64,000 nt of DNA from Bacteroidota bacterium (lineage in GTDB: Bacteria > Bacteroidota > Bacteroidia > Bacteroidales > WCHB1-69): positions 35,806 to 99,805 of the forward strand of contig JAKPTX010000105.1 of NCBI GenBank assembly GCA_029570835.1, read 5' to 3'. The position numbers and the translations under genes are program-made. This document shows, piece by piece, positions 48,944 to 58,776 of the stretch (position 1 is the first letter of the stretch; each line of letters begins with the position of its first letter). Below the pieces are notes generated by a model that saw only the letters and a list, made by a program, of their open reading frames with translations, ran no database searches and had not been told where the DNA came from.

Positions 48944-50743
48944 TTACTCTTTATGGAGCTCCTTTGCATTCATCTGCTCCAGAATAATCGATTTCCCCAA
49001 AATTTCTCCTTCGCTCTTATTAGGCCCTATCGTAACCTTTTTGCTGGCTATTAATTTATATCCGAATTGGTTGGGATGAAAAGGTTCTAAACCCTTACTC
49101 CTGTAAAGTAAATTATTCTTGAACGTGAGCCCGTCCACCGATTTTGCATACAAAATAGGATAATCAAACAGGAAGAAAGAGTTATCCTCAATCCTGATAT
49201 TCGCATGATAGGGATGATCAGGATCCGGCTTGGCAATATTGGGATAGATCGATATCACGGCTTCGGAAAACTGGTATGGTGACGAGTTACAAGAATATCT
49301 GAAAATATTTTTTCGAATCGTTACATCGCGCACCGGTCCCGATTCATACCATTCCCGGGCATCTCCAGCTATCAAAATAGCTGATCCTGCCGATTCAAAA
49401 ACATTGTCTTGTATCCTTACCGTTCCTCTGGTAGAGATGAGCAAACCACGGGCTCTGCCACTTCTAAACCGGCAATTTGATATTTTAACATTGGGGTTAC
49501 AAGTTACATTCTCTAGGACCACATTGGATTTAACTTTTTTTGAAAAAGGAGTTAACACCAGTTCAAATTGATCTCTATTGAGTTGGTTATACTCTAAAAT
49601 AGTACTTGAGTCAATTGTTCGCATTGTTTTAGGATCAACAAAGTAAACTTTATCACCTATTCTCCCCCACTCTAATCCTGTAGTTTCAGGATGCATAAAT
49701 TGGGCAATAACACTATTCTTTTTCCGTTTAATAACTTTCACATAGGTACCATGAATATTGATTGCATCATCCATTAACCCGTACCACTCACAATTCTCGA
49801 TTCTGATCTGACCACTACAGCCCATCAGGTGAAATCCATCATCATGACTGCTTATATATTTTCTTCCTATCAGATAGTTTGGAACAACCGAGCAACTGAA
49901 TAGATTCAAATTGTGTGTATATTGGGCCAATATAGCCAAACCATCAGTCTGGTATATGTTTACATTTTGGACTAAAACATCAGCACTATTGTGTATAAAA
50001 ATACCGGCATGATTCCTTTCTCCATGTCTAATCACAATCCAATTATGTAGCTTAGGAAAATGTGATTGATTGGGATAAAAAACTCTCAATCTCCCTTTTT
50101 CCACCTCTTCCACCGGAATCCCTTCCCACCATCCTCTGTCACCGGTGTAAGGCTCTACCATTCTGGAGAGATGATTAAACTCAACGTAGGTAAATGGGGA
50201 GGTTCTATTTTTACCTATAAAAAAATGGAGTCGCTGTTGAGCATCCACCTCATAGGGAAAAAGCTGAGGATCAAAAGCAATCTCAAAATAGGATGAATCC
50301 ACATGAACTACTCCTGCCTCCACTGAGGTTGGAGTCGCAAAATCGATCATAATATTGCGCAAGAAAAAATTAGTACAACGATCCACTGTAATGGGCTGCA
50401 TTTTTCCGTGGAACATCAAAGTAGAGAAATTTCCATCCACAACAACATTGTGCATATCCTCAAACAGGATGGCTAAATTTTTAGGATTTCGATTGGTTGT
50501 ATTGCTTTCATAGTACTCTTTATGAATCGCATTTTCTTCATAAAAATCATATCTCCCGGCTGATAAAATGATCGTTACAGACTCTTTGGATTGGACTGCC
50601 TGAAGTAGATTTTGAAAAGGAAGTGTCATATCATTTCCTGTATCCGGAATTACTCCATACAGACCCGCATACACCACATCTTGTGCCTGCACAGTAATCA
50701 ATAAACAAAAGAGAGATACTAATAAAAAAATAGTGCGTTTCAT
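48944..50743 (-). CDS. GH110-family alpha-1,3-galactosidase (beta-helix)
   Basis: Likely exo-glycosidase removing terminal alpha-1,3-linked galactose from glycans. It has a signal peptide (MKRTIFLLVSLFCLLITVQAQ, cut near residue 20) and then a right-handed beta-helix. Family features recalled from GH110 are all present: VIRHGERNHAGIFIHNSADV, SSHDDGFHLMGCSGQIRIENC, YGLMDDAINIHGTYVKVI, GLEWGRIGDKV, FRSGRARGLLISTRGTV, AILIAGDAREWYESGPV and NSSPYQFSEAVISIYP. The 599-aa length fits. The acidic clusters HDDGFH and LMDDAIN are the likely catalytic region; exact residues are not assigned. Its start overlaps the stop of an ABC ATPase (ATGA). A general beta-helix hydrolase is the alternative. Confidence 0.82.
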   Translation of the reverse strand: MKRTIFLLVSLFCLLITVQAQDVVYAGLYGVIPDTGNDMTLPFQNLLQAVQSKESVTIILSAGRYDFYEENAIHKEYYESNTTNRNPKNLAILFEDMHNVVVDGNFSTLMFHGKMQPITVDRCTNFFLRNIMIDFATPTSVEAGVVHVDSSYFEIAFDPQLFPYEVDAQQRLHFFIGKNRTSPFTYVEFNHLSRMVEPYTGDRGWWEGIPVEEVEKGRLRVFYPNQSHFPKLHNWIVIRHGERNHAGIFIHNSADVLVQNVNIYQTDGLAILAQYTHNLNLFSCSVVPNYLIGRKYISSHDDGFHLMGCSGQIRIENCEWYGLMDDAINIHGTYVKVIKRKKNSVIAQFMHPETTGLEWGRIGDKVYFVDPKTMRTIDSSTILEYNQLNRDQFELVLTPFSKKVKSNVVLENVTCNPNVKISNCRFRSGRARGLLISTRGTVRIQDNVFESAGSAILIAGDAREWYESGPVRDVTIRKNIFRYSCNSSPYQFSEAVISIYPNIAKPDPDHPYHANIRIEDNSFFLFDYPILYAKSVDGLTFKNNLLYRSKGLEPFHPNQFGYKLIASKKVTIGPNKSEGEILGKSIILEQMNAKELHKE

Positions 50744-51516
50744 ATATTCCGTATTTTGTAACTATTCCCGTTATGATCGATAGTAAAAGGATCTTTTAAA
50801 TTAAATCCATTTTTCACCAATGGGGTACTGAATAGTTGTTTTGTTTCACCGTAATACAATTCTTCCCCCGATTGAAGCAGCAAAGAAAGGGGAACATACT
50901 GCACTGCAAAAGCAAATTCATGCAAGATCAGAATGATGGTAATCTGTTGCTGTTCATTCAGTTCTCTCAAAATCTCCATAATCTCGAATTTGTGCGATAT
51001 ATCAAGGTTTGAGAGCGGTTCATCCAGGATAAGAATGGGTGTTTTTTGTGCTATGGCTCTGGCTATTAAAGTCCTTTGAAACTCCCCCCCACTCAATTGA
51101 TGTGTGAATCTGTCTTTACACTCTATCAGATTGGTTTTATGGAGTGCCTCCAAAACAATTTGATGATCATTTTTAGATGGCGATTCCCACCTTCCAAGAT
51201 GTGGATTTCTCCCCATCATCACGGTTTCATATACCGTAAAATCGAACATCAGATCTTGTCTTTGGGGTACTACTGCTATCAATTTGGCAATCTCCAACTG
51301 AGAGAGATCATTAATATTTTTCCCATTGAGTTTGATTTCTCCTTGAAACCCATTGAGTAAACCACTGATCAGCTTCCCTAATGTTGTTTTCCCTGACCCA
51401 TTGGCCCCAATCAGAGCACAATAGGTTCCCTGTTGAAGTTTAAAATTGAGGTTTTTCAAAACCTTTAACTGGTCATAAGCAAAAGAGAGGTGAGATACTT
51501 CTATTATTGGAGTCAT
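50740..51516 (-). CDS. ABC transporter ATP-binding protein, FecE/BtuD-like
   Basis: ATPase subunit of an importer, of the type used for iron-siderophore, heme or cobalamin uptake. The 258-aa protein has Walker A GANGSGKTT, Q-loop VPQRQ, signature LSGGEFQR, Walker B ILILDEPLSNLD and H-loop LHE. The MMGRNPHLGRWESPS region is typical of the FecE/BtuD group. No permease or substrate-binding gene lies next to it. It follows the methyltransferase gene by 12 bases and overlaps the GH110 start by four, so it is in an unusual three-gene operon. Confidence 0.9.
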   Translation of the reverse strand: MTPIIEVSHLSFAYDQLKVLKNLNFKLQQGTYCALIGANGSGKTTLGKLISGLLNGFQGEIKLNGKNINDLSQLEIAKLIAVVPQRQDLMFDFTVYETVMMGRNPHLGRWESPSKNDHQIVLEALHKTNLIECKDRFTHQLSGGEFQRTLIARAIAQKTPILILDEPLSNLDISHKFEIMEILRELNEQQQITIILILHEFAFAVQYVPLSLLLQSGEELYYGETKQLFSTPLVKNGFNLKDPFTIDHNGNSYKIRNI

Positions 51517-51528
51517 ACTATGTTTGAG

Positions 51529-52158
51529 TTAAAAAAAGGTAGGGTTCCACACTAGTTTTCCCTTTTTCTTATAAGTGCATTCTTTGTTCAAAAGGAGTAC
51601 TTTTTTATCGATTCCCCAGTAAAAACCACCCAATTTCCCTTGGGAAGTAATCACTCTATGACAAGGTATCAAAAATAGGACCGGATTTCTTCCTACTGCA
51701 TTACCCACTGCTCTTTGTGCTTTAGGTCTTCCTATCTGTTGCGCAATTTGTGCATACGTAGTTAATTCACCATAAGGGATTTGTAAAAGTGCCTCCCACA
51801 CCTGATACTGAAAAGGAGTTCCCTCAAGGTGAAGGGGTATCTTAAGGTTTTTATCCCACTCCTTTTTCAGTGCTTCTCTAATGAGAGGATTTATTTTAGC
51901 AACCCTGTTTTTTATCTTTGCATTAGGAAAGCGTTCTTTCAATTGTTCAACATAAGTTTGACCTTTTTTGGGATAACCTACATAGCAAATCCCTTTGGCA
52001 GTGGATGCGACAACCAGTTTTCCGATTTTAGTATTGTGAATAGAAAAAGAGATGTGAATAGGTCTTCTTTTAGACTTAAACTCCTTATTATCAGCATATT
52101 TCACACTGACAATTTCTTGATGATTTTTTACTTTTGGGGAAGATTCGTCATTTTTCAT
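51529..52158 (-). CDS. ogt: Methylated-DNA--protein-cysteine methyltransferase
   Basis: Repairs O6-alkylguanine by transferring the alkyl group to its own cysteine. The protein (209 aa from this start) has FQYQVWEALLQIPYGELTTYAQIAQQIGRPKAQRAVGNAVGRNP and the active site IPCHRVI with GKLGGFYWGIDKK. An in-frame ATG at 52224 is rejected as start because a good -7 box (52178-52185) lies inside that extension and the fusA terminator overlaps it. The N-terminal 30 residues are Lys/Ser-rich and atypical. Confidence 0.9.
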   Translation of the reverse strand: MKNDESSPKVKNHQEIVSVKYADNKEFKSKRRPIHISFSIHNTKIGKLVVASTAKGICYVGYPKKGQTYVEQLKERFPNAKIKNRVAKINPLIREALKKEWDKNLKIPLHLEGTPFQYQVWEALLQIPYGELTTYAQIAQQIGRPKAQRAVGNAVGRNPVLFLIPCHRVITSQGKLGGFYWGIDKKVLLLNKECTYKKKGKLVWNPTFF

Positions 52159-52177
52159 AACTTTTCCATTTTGAGTA

Positions 52178-52185
52178 CAAAGATA
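52178..52185 (-). promoter_or_regulatory. Putative -7 box (TATCTTTG) of the ogt-ABC-GH110 operon
   Basis: TATCTTTG on the minus strand matches TAnnTTTG and lies 19 bases before the ATG at 52158. It supports that start over the longer frame. No clear -33 element. Confidence 0.55.
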
Positions 52186-52211
52186 TATAACTTTTTTGAA
52201 TGAAATGAAAT

Positions 52212-52243
52212 AAAAAAGTTGCACCTAATTTAGACGCAACTTT
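52212..52243 (-). terminator. Rho-independent terminator of fusA
   Basis: On the minus strand AAAGTTGC (52236-52243) pairs with GCAACTTT (52215-52222), followed by six T. It lies 29 bases past the fusA stop. Confidence 0.85.
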
Positions 52244-52272
52244 CAACCTTTTATTAACCAAAAAATCAAATA

Positions 52273-54354
52273 TTATTTCCTTTCTGACTTTTTTTCTTCC
52301 AATTGTTTAAGTACCTCCTCTTGAATTGAAGCAGGCATCGGCTGATACTCAAAAAACTCCATCGAAAAGTTGGCTCTGCCACTCGAGAGGTTTCTCAACA
52401 CAGTAGCATAGCCGAACATTTCCATAAGCGGTACATACCCATTCAGTTTCTGAGATCCTTTTCTATACCTTCTCATGCTCAGGATTCTTCCTCTTCTTTT
52501 GTTGAAGTCGCCCGTAACATTTCCGATATAATCATCAGGGGTATTGATCTCTATTTTCATCACCGGCTCAAGCAGAATCGGTTTTCCTTTCATAAATGCC
52601 TCTTTAAAGCTCATCGCTGCACAGAGTTGGAAAGCCATATCTGATGAGTCCACCACGTGTGCACTTCCATCCAACAGAACCGCTTTTACATCCACAACCG
52701 GGAACCCTGCCAAAGGTCCTTTTTCCATCCCTTTTTTAATCCCTTTATCCACTGAACCAATATATTCATTGGGAACATTTCCACCTTTTACTTTATCTAC
52801 AAATTCGTACCCAAGCGCTTCATTAGGTTCAAACCTGATAATAGTGTGCGCATAGTGTCCTTTCCCTCCCGTTTGTTTTACGTACCTGTAGTTGCTTTCC
52901 ACTTCTTTTGTCAACGTTTCTCTGTAGGAAACAGCGGGTTTTCCCACCTCAACATCAACTTTAAACTCCTGTTTTAAGCGATCGACAATCACTTCCAGAT
53001 GTAACTCTCCCATTCCCGAAATAATCGTTTCCTCCGTTTCTTCGTCATAACGTGCTCTGAAAGAGGGGTCTTCATTGATCAATTTTGACAATGCTTCTCC
53101 CAATTTTTCCGATTCTTTACGCGCTTTGGGAAGCACTTTCAATTCTATCACTGAAGGTGGAATATGGATACTTTCCAGATGCAACGGTTGACCGGGATCA
53201 CATAAAGTATCCCCTGTCCTGGTTACCTTCATACCCACCAATGCAACAATATCTCCGGGACCCGCTTCTTTGATCTCCTCTCTATCCTTGGCTTTAATTC
53301 TGAATATACGACCTGTTCTTTCGTACTTCATCTTACTGGAATTATAAAGTTGCATACCACCTGTCAAGGTGCCGGAAAATATACGGATAAAGGTTTGTTG
53401 ACCAACATAAGGGTCATTGATCAATTTGAATGCCAAAGCTGAAAATGGTTCTTTTGCAGAAGGATTTCTGGTGATGGTTTTCTCTTCATCATGAACATCG
53501 GTGCCCACTACAACCCCTGCATCAATAGGCGATGGAAGATAGTTTACAATGGCATCCAACAGCAGTTGAATCCCTTTATTTTTATAAGCTGCTCCGCAGA
53601 AAACCGGTGTTATTAAAAGTTTCATTGTTGCTTCCCGTGCCGCTTTCATCATCAATTGTACCGGAACCTCTTTTTCTTCAAGGTAAAGGTCTGCAATCTC
53701 CTCATCAAAATCCGCCAATGCAGCAATCAGTTCTGCTCTGGCAGTGAGAGCCCGTGCCATTTCACTCTCCGGAATCTCTTTTTCATAGCTTTTGGTCTCA
53801 TCAAAGTAGTACGCTTTCATTTTAATGAGGTCAATCATTCCCTCAAATTGATCTTCACTTCCGATTGGAACCTGAAAAGGAATCGCATTAGCATCCAGGT
53901 TGTCATTCAACTGCTGCACCACATCTCCAAAATCAGCACCGGTACGGTCCATCTTATTGATGAACGCAATTTTAGGAACACGATATCTATCCGCTTGATT
54001 CCATACCGTTTCACTCTGAGGTTCTACTCCTCCAACAGCGCAAAACACAGCAATCATTCCATTGATCACTCTCAGGGAACGCTCCACTTCAACAGTAAAA
54101 TCAACGTGACCGGGAGTGTCGATCAAGTTAATTTGGTGATCATTCCAATAGGTTGTAATGGCAGCTGATGCAATGGTAATCCCTCTTTCCTGCTCCTGTT
54201 TCATGAAGTCCATGGTAGCCTGACCATCATGCGATTCCCCAATTTTCCGATTCACTCCGGTAAAGAACAAGATTCTTTCCGAGACGGTTGTTTTTCCTGC
54301 ATCAATATGCGCAGCAATTCCAATATTTCTTAATTTTGTAATAGAATTTATCAT
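52273..54354 (-). CDS. fusA: Elongation factor G
   Basis: GTPase that drives translocation and, in some paralogues, ribosome recycling. The 693-aa protein has a P-loop AHIDAGKTT, switch [28 protein letters not shown], and domains II-V through [38 protein letters not shown] and RRGRILSM. It is not next to rpsL, rpsG or tuf, where canonical fusA usually sits. It could therefore be a second EF-G, though the GTPase motifs are intact. It has its own terminator and a likely promoter at 54445. Confidence 0.9.
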   Translation of the reverse strand: MINSITKLRNIGIAAHIDAGKTTVSERILFFTGVNRKIGESHDGQATMDFMKQEQERGITIASAAITTYWNDHQINLIDTPGHVDFTVEVERSLRVINGMIAVFCAVGGVEPQSETVWNQADRYRVPKIAFINKMDRTGADFGDVVQQLNDNLDANAIPFQVPIGSEDQFEGMIDLIKMKAYYFDETKSYEKEIPESEMARALTARAELIAALADFDEEIADLYLEEKEVPVQLMMKAAREATMKLLITPVFCGAAYKNKGIQLLLDAIVNYLPSPIDAGVVVGTDVHDEEKTITRNPSAKEPFSALAFKLINDPYVGQQTFIRIFSGTLTGGMQLYNSSKMKYERTGRIFRIKAKDREEIKEAGPGDIVALVGMKVTRTGDTLCDPGQPLHLESIHIPPSVIELKVLPKARKESEKLGEALSKLINEDPSFRARYDEETEETIISGMGELHLEVIVDRLKQEFKVDVEVGKPAVSYRETLTKEVESNYRYVKQTGGKGHYAHTIIRFEPNEALGYEFVDKVKGGNVPNEYIGSVDKGIKKGMEKGPLAGFPVVDVKAVLLDGSAHVVDSSDMAFQLCAAMSFKEAFMKGKPILLEPVMKIEINTPDDYIGNVTGDFNKRRGRILSMRRYRKGSQKLNGYVPLMEMFGYATVLRNLSSGRANFSMEFFEYQPMPASIQEEVLKQLEEKKSERK

Positions 54355-54444
54355 AAAATGTGATTATTTTTGCATTTATTAATTTTCTTATCTATTTGAT
54401 TATTAAATAATTAGATATAATAAATAGGAATTATTTAAGGGGTG

Positions 54445-54452
54445 CAAAATTA
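54445..54452 (-). promoter_or_regulatory. Putative -7 box (TAATTTTG) of fusA
   Basis: TAATTTTG on the minus strand matches TAnnTTTG, about 90 bases before the fusA ATG. No well-spaced -33 element; a TTTG further upstream is 25 bases away. Confidence 0.4.
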
Positions 54453-54851
54453 ACAATTTTTTGCTTACACCCGGAACCAAATTGTGAAATTTTAGATAAT
54501 TTAATAAAGGAGAAAAAGGCGGAAGGCGGATTTCCAAAAATTGCCAAAATTTGTCCAAAAAAGATCTTTTTTCCTCCTAAATCCAAAAATTTCCCTTTTT
54601 TTCCATATTTTTACCATTCGACCTAAAAACGGTATTTGTTCATTTTTTTAAATACAATCTATAAGTACTGATATTCAATTAATTATATCTAAATTTAGAG
54701 GTTAAATTAAATGGAAATTTATCCCCACTTAACTGTTGATAACTTAAAATAACTCCATTTTTTTCCATATTGATTATCAATGAGTTAACTAAAATAATTT
54801 AAGTTTTTTAAAATAGTTATCAACAATCTGGAATTAATAAAAAATTTATAC
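54453..54851. promoter_or_regulatory. AT-rich divergent fusA-mraZ control region
   Basis: This part of a 528-bp gap has no gene. It holds two AAGGCGG heptamers (54516-54529), an 11-bp inverted repeat TGTTGATAACT / AGTTATCAACA (54734-54744, 54815-54825), a 13-bp palindrome ATTGATTATCAAT (54769-54781) and TTATCCCCA (54719-54727). Three of these resemble DnaA boxes (TTATCCACA). The repeated TGGG boxes used by MraZ in other bacteria were not seen. Confidence 0.45.
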
Positions 54852-54859
54852 TATTTTTG
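54852..54859 (+). promoter_or_regulatory. Putative -7 box (TATTTTTG) of the dcw cluster
   Basis: TATTTTTG matches TAnnTTTG and lies 23 bases before the mraZ ATG. No clear -33 TTTG at the expected spacing. Confidence 0.5.
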
Positions 54860-54882
54860 TGTCATCAATAAGAGAGTAAAAG

Positions 54883-55353
54883 ATGTCCGTTTATCAATAT
54901 GGTTTTTGGGAGGTTTCAATAGAAAAGCATGGAAGAATTAAACTTCCTACCGCTTTACTGAAATCATTGCCTGAATCGGAGCGCAAACGATTTTGGGTTG
55001 CACACGGTTTTGGGAACCATATCATGTTGTGGACTGAGAGTGCTTATCTGGAGCAGATCCGTTTTTTGAACAGCATCGACCGTAATGACATTCAAGCCAA
55101 ACGCTATCGTAATGCTTTTTTGCGCAACATCACTCAAGTAGAGTGTGACTCACAGGATCGCATCGTGATTCCCAAACCCTTTATGGAGAATTACAAGATA
55201 GAAAAAGAGGTTGTATTGCTGTTGGATAATGGTCGGATTGAGTTGTGGAACCAAGCTAATTACCACGCCCAATATACCATCTCTCCCGATGAAATGGAAC
55301 AACTTAATGCTCAAATCCACTCTGATAATTTACGTGAAGAAAATCAAAATTAG
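54883..55353 (+). CDS. mraZ: Transcriptional regulator MraZ
   Basis: Ring-forming DNA-binding protein that controls the dcw cluster in other bacteria. The 156-aa protein has two AbrB-like halves. The first is EKHGRIKLPTALLKSLPESER with WVAHGFGNHIMLW; the second is CDSQDRIVIPKPFMENYKIEKEVVLLLDNGRIELWN, carrying the DxxxR motif. In the first half the D is replaced by E. It starts the cluster and is followed by rsmH after six bases. Confidence 0.93.
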   Translation: MSVYQYGFWEVSIEKHGRIKLPTALLKSLPESERKRFWVAHGFGNHIMLWTESAYLEQIRFLNSIDRNDIQAKRYRNAFLRNITQVECDSQDRIVIPKPFMENYKIEKEVVLLLDNGRIELWNQANYHAQYTISPDEMEQLNAQIHSDNLREENQN

Positions 55354-55359
55354 AACAGA

Positions 55360-56268
55360 ATGTACCATACCCCTGTACTGCTTACTGAATCTATTTCGGG
55401 TCTTATTACCTGTACCAAGGGGATCTATGTGGATTTAACATTCGGGGGGGGAGGACATTCACGGGCTCTGCTGGAACGATTGGCTCCCGAAGGACAACTT
55501 TTTGGATTTGATCAAGACCCTGACGCACAACGGAACAGCATCGCAGATCCCCGATTTCAGTTGGTGAGTGCCAATTTCAGACACTGGAAACGGTTTATGC
55601 AGTTTCACAATGCTTACCCTGTTAACGGTGTATTGGCTGATTTGGGCGTCTCTTCCTATCAATTCGACACCCCGGAGCGTGGGTTTTCTCACAGACTCGA
55701 TGGTCGTTTGGATATGCGGATGAACCACTCCAAGGGAGTTACCGCCGCAGATGTGGTTAATCAATACACTGTGGAGCGCTTGACAGAGCTTTTTGCTCAG
55801 TATGGAGAAGTGAAACAAGCTTACCGGATCGCTCAACTGATTGAAAAAGGTAGAGAGGAACAACCAATCGAGGAGAGCGGAGATTTGAAAGAAGTGCTGA
55901 AACCTATCCTCCCCCCGGGAAGAGAAAATAAAATATTATCACAAATATTCCAGGCACTCAGAATTGAAGTCAACGAAGAGATGGATGCCCTGAAAGAGAT
56001 GCTTCAACAAACTGTTGAGGGAGTTGTAACCGGAGGAAGGATTGCAGTGATCTCTTACCACTCTTTGGAGGATCGTCTGGTGAAAAACTTCTTTAGAAGC
56101 GGGAATTTTGAAGGAAATATTGAAAAAGATTTTTATGGTAACCCGATTACCCCTTTCAAACTGATTACCCGCAAAGCAATTATCCCTTCGCAAGAAGAAA
56201 TAAGCAAAAACAACAGAGCACGAAGTGCCAAATTAAGAATTGTAGAAAAAATCGATTACCCATTATGA
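55360..56268 (+). CDS. rsmH: 16S rRNA (cytosine1402-N4)-methyltransferase
   Basis: SAM-dependent methylation of C1402 in the ribosomal P site. The 302-aa protein begins YHTPVLLTESI and has the SAM loop DLTFGGGGHSRALLERL, FGFDQDP, ADLGVSSYQFDTPERGFSHRLDGRLDMRM, FQALRIEVNEEMDAL and ISYHSLEDRLVKNFF. It overlaps the FtsL-like gene by four bases (ATGA). Confidence 0.97.
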   Translation: MYHTPVLLTESISGLITCTKGIYVDLTFGGGGHSRALLERLAPEGQLFGFDQDPDAQRNSIADPRFQLVSANFRHWKRFMQFHNAYPVNGVLADLGVSSYQFDTPERGFSHRLDGRLDMRMNHSKGVTAADVVNQYTVERLTELFAQYGEVKQAYRIAQLIEKGREEQPIEESGDLKEVLKPILPPGRENKILSQIFQALRIEVNEEMDALKEMLQQTVEGVVTGGRIAVISYHSLEDRLVKNFFRSGNFEGNIEKDFYGNPITPFKLITRKAIIPSQEEISKNNRARSAKLRIVEKIDYPL

Positions 56269-56657
56269 AGTATACAGCTGAACCCGACAATGTAGAAAAA
56301 AAAGAGAAAAAAAAGAGATTGGGATCGCTCCAATATTTTTTAAGCGGGGAGTTTATACTGAAACTATTTCAGCCTCGTGTACTACCCTACACTATTGTGG
56401 TATTTATTTTAACTTTTACGGCTATTATCAATGATAGAAGCATAAAGAATAAGGTCAGAAAATATGAACAAAAGGAGATTGAATATAAAGCGACACTCAA
56501 TCACCTGAGAAAAAACAATCACTTTATCCCTTATGATCAGCTCATTATTCTTCAAGAAAAAGCAAAATCATGGGGCTTCCACAGAAAACAGGATGGAGCT
56601 TATAAAATTACTATTCAAGAAGATACTCAAAACAAAAAAAGAGAAAGGAAAAAATGA
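56265..56657 (+). CDS. ftsL: FtsL-like division protein
   Basis: Small bitopic protein expected in the FtsQLB complex at the septum. The 130-aa protein has a charged cytoplasmic start, one membrane segment near residues 42-62 (VLPYTIVVFILTFTAIIND) and a coiled-coil-prone region (KVRKYEQKEIEYKATLNHL). Identification rests mainly on position between rsmH and ftsI and on this topology. Four-base overlaps on both sides indicate tight coupling. Confidence 0.8.
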   Translation: MKYTAEPDNVEKKEKKKRLGSLQYFLSGEFILKLFQPRVLPYTIVVFILTFTAIINDRSIKNKVRKYEQKEIEYKATLNHLRKNNHFIPYDQLIILQEKAKSWGFHRKQDGAYKITIQEDTQNKKRERKK

Positions 56658-58774
56658 GCGAAAGAAAAATTGGGCAAAATGGTAGCATGAAAAGAAGGTT
56701 ATTGGTGATTTACCTTTTAACCGCTGCTTTCGGCATTGCTTGTATGGGAAGAATAGTACACCTTTCGCAATTCTCCAAAGAGTTTAAGAATTGTGTTGAT
56801 GAAAGCGCAGGGGAAGTTGTTGTTGACTCCAACTGCAACTGTATCATTCGGGAAAATAAACTCACACCATTACGGGGGGAGATTTTCGACGATATGGGCA
56901 GAATATTGGTGAGCAATAACTCCGTATTTGATGTCGTATTGGATGGAAGATACCTCAAATATAAACCCGGAAATATCAAACGAGATTCTCTCTATCTTAC
57001 CGATAATGAAAAAATATCATGGGAAGATCATGCTCGTTTAAGAGAGGTAGTCAAGAGTCTGGCACGAGAGTTTTACGACCATTTCTCCGACCGCTACCCT
57101 TTCTCTTTAGATTACTACGAAAGAAAATTTAGGGAAGCTATTCTGAATCACAAAAATGTTACTATTTTATCATCCAAACGAAGTAACCCCAGACAAAGAG
57201 TAACCTCTGACGATACATCCTTCATTAAGAGTTTACCGATATTTAATTCTCGTAAAATCAAGGCTGCCTCATTCCCGGTTGATCTCCAGCGGATTATGCC
57301 TTATGGAGAACTGGCAAAAAGAACCTTAGGCACTTTTGACTACTCCACCAATAAAAAAAGTGGATTGGAAGCGTCATTCGATTATGTACTCGCAGGTGAC
57401 CCGGGCTCGAGAAAATATTTGCTCTACCGAAAAATCAGAGTGCCTATCGAAGGTAAAATTGACCCAACAGATGGACAAAACATCCAAACTACCATCAATT
57501 TAGACATTCAATACATTGTTTATCAAGCACTTATGGATAAATTGTTGGAAAACAATGCACAGTGGGGTACGGCAGTGGTAATGGAAACAAAAACGGGTGA
57601 AATTAAGGCTATTACCAACTTGACCAGAAAAGGAAAAGAGGGCAACTATTATTATACTGAACAGTTTAATTACGCTTTGCGTCACGAATGTGAACCGGGT
57701 TCCACTTTCAAATTGGCATCTTTACTCGCCTATTTGGAAAAAACGCCCAATGATACTACCCCAACTTATCTGCTATGTGGATGCGAAATTATCAATCACT
57801 TTGGAGGGAAAAAATTTCAAAAATGTTATGATAGCGACAGTCAAGGGTCAACTCACAGATTAGGAACAGCTGCTGAAATTTTCCAACGCTCTTACAATGA
57901 AGCAACTGCAACCCTGATATTCAGAACCTATCCTAATTTTAAATCCTATTTGAACGAATTGAGAAAAATGGGAATTTTGGACTCTATTAAAACACAGTTA
58001 GGGACCATTCCACCACCCACGATCAGGCAAAAAGCAACTGACAGACGAACCTACTACTCTACAACTTTCGGAGCCGGGTTCAATATCGCACCTATTCAAA
58101 CTTTAACTTATTACAATGCCATTGCCAATAATGGGAAAATGGTTAAACCCCTTTTTGTTAAATCGATTACAGATAAAGATGGTATCGTGAAAATCTATGA
58201 TACTGAAGTCCTTCATGAACAAATTTGTTCTCCGTACACCGTTGAAAGAGCCCAAAAATATTTACGATCTGTAGTAACCAGTCCGGTAGGAACAGCGCGT
58301 AAATATGCCAAATTCCCGGTTGAATTTGCCGGTAAAACAGGAACCCGCGATATTTGGGATCCGGAAACAAAAACTTATCTCAAAAGTCGGAACAGTGCCT
58401 CCTTCTGTGGCTATTTCCCTTACGACAATCCACGCTATACCGTCATTGTTTACCTGTACAATATCACCAGAATGAGCGGTGAGGCTGTAGATGTGTTTGC
58501 CAATATCGCACAACAAATCATGAATATTGAAAATTTTGCCTCTCTGAAAGAGTTCCCGGTTTCTCAAAGAATTCCATCAGAGAAAAAAGAGATCAAAAAG
58601 ATCGAAGTCAACAAAGAAAACTGGCAAACTCAATTGCTTGGTCTAGATCCCTCCACTGCTATTTTTGAACTCAGTCGACTGGGATACAGTGCCAAAGTAG
58701 AGGGAAAAGGTATTGTGAAACGGATAGAGAAAATAAATGGTAAAAAGGTGAAGTTGGTGCTGGGAGCGAGATAA
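56654..58774 (+). CDS. ftsI: Septal penicillin-binding protein FtsI (PBP3)
   Basis: Transpeptidase that cross-links septal peptidoglycan. The 706-aa protein has one N-terminal membrane segment (RRLLVIYLLTAAFGIACMG) and a pedestal region (LTPLRGEIFDDMGRILVSNNSVFDV). The transpeptidase domain has STFK (residues 350-353, nucleophile Ser350), SYN and KTGT (from residue 561). A C-terminal PASTA domain (LGLDPSTAIFELSRLGYSAKVEG ... KVKLVLG) completes it. A heptamer repeat lies in the 50-base gap before murE. Confidence 0.95.
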   Translation: MSERKIGQNGSMKRRLLVIYLLTAAFGIACMGRIVHLSQFSKEFKNCVDESAGEVVVDSNCNCIIRENKLTPLRGEIFDDMGRILVSNNSVFDVVLDGRYLKYKPGNIKRDSLYLTDNEKISWEDHARLREVVKSLAREFYDHFSDRYPFSLDYYERKFREAILNHKNVTILSSKRSNPRQRVTSDDTSFIKSLPIFNSRKIKAASFPVDLQRIMPYGELAKRTLGTFDYSTNKKSGLEASFDYVLAGDPGSRKYLLYRKIRVPIEGKIDPTDGQNIQTTINLDIQYIVYQALMDKLLENNAQWGTAVVMETKTGEIKAITNLTRKGKEGNYYYTEQFNYALRHECEPGSTFKLASLLAYLEKTPNDTTPTYLLCGCEIINHFGGKKFQKCYDSDSQGSTHRLGTAAEIFQRSYNEATATLIFRTYPNFKSYLNELRKMGILDSIKTQLGTIPPPTIRQKATDRRTYYSTTFGAGFNIAPIQTLTYYNAIANNGKMVKPLFVKSITDKDGIVKIYDTEVLHEQICSPYTVERAQKYLRSVVTSPVGTARKYAKFPVEFAGKTGTRDIWDPETKTYLKSRNSASFCGYFPYDNPRYTVIVYLYNITRMSGEAVDVFANIAQQIMNIENFASLKEFPVSQRIPSEKKEIKKIEVNKENWQTQLLGLDPSTAIFELSRLGYSAKVEGKGIVKRIEKINGKKVKLVLGAR

Positions 58775-58776
58775 AA

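Noticed and set aside
52159..52224. Longer N-terminus for the ogt-type methyltransferase
   Set aside because: The extension contains the -7 box and overlaps the fusA terminator; its peptide (MQLFYFISFKKVIYLC) is atypical.
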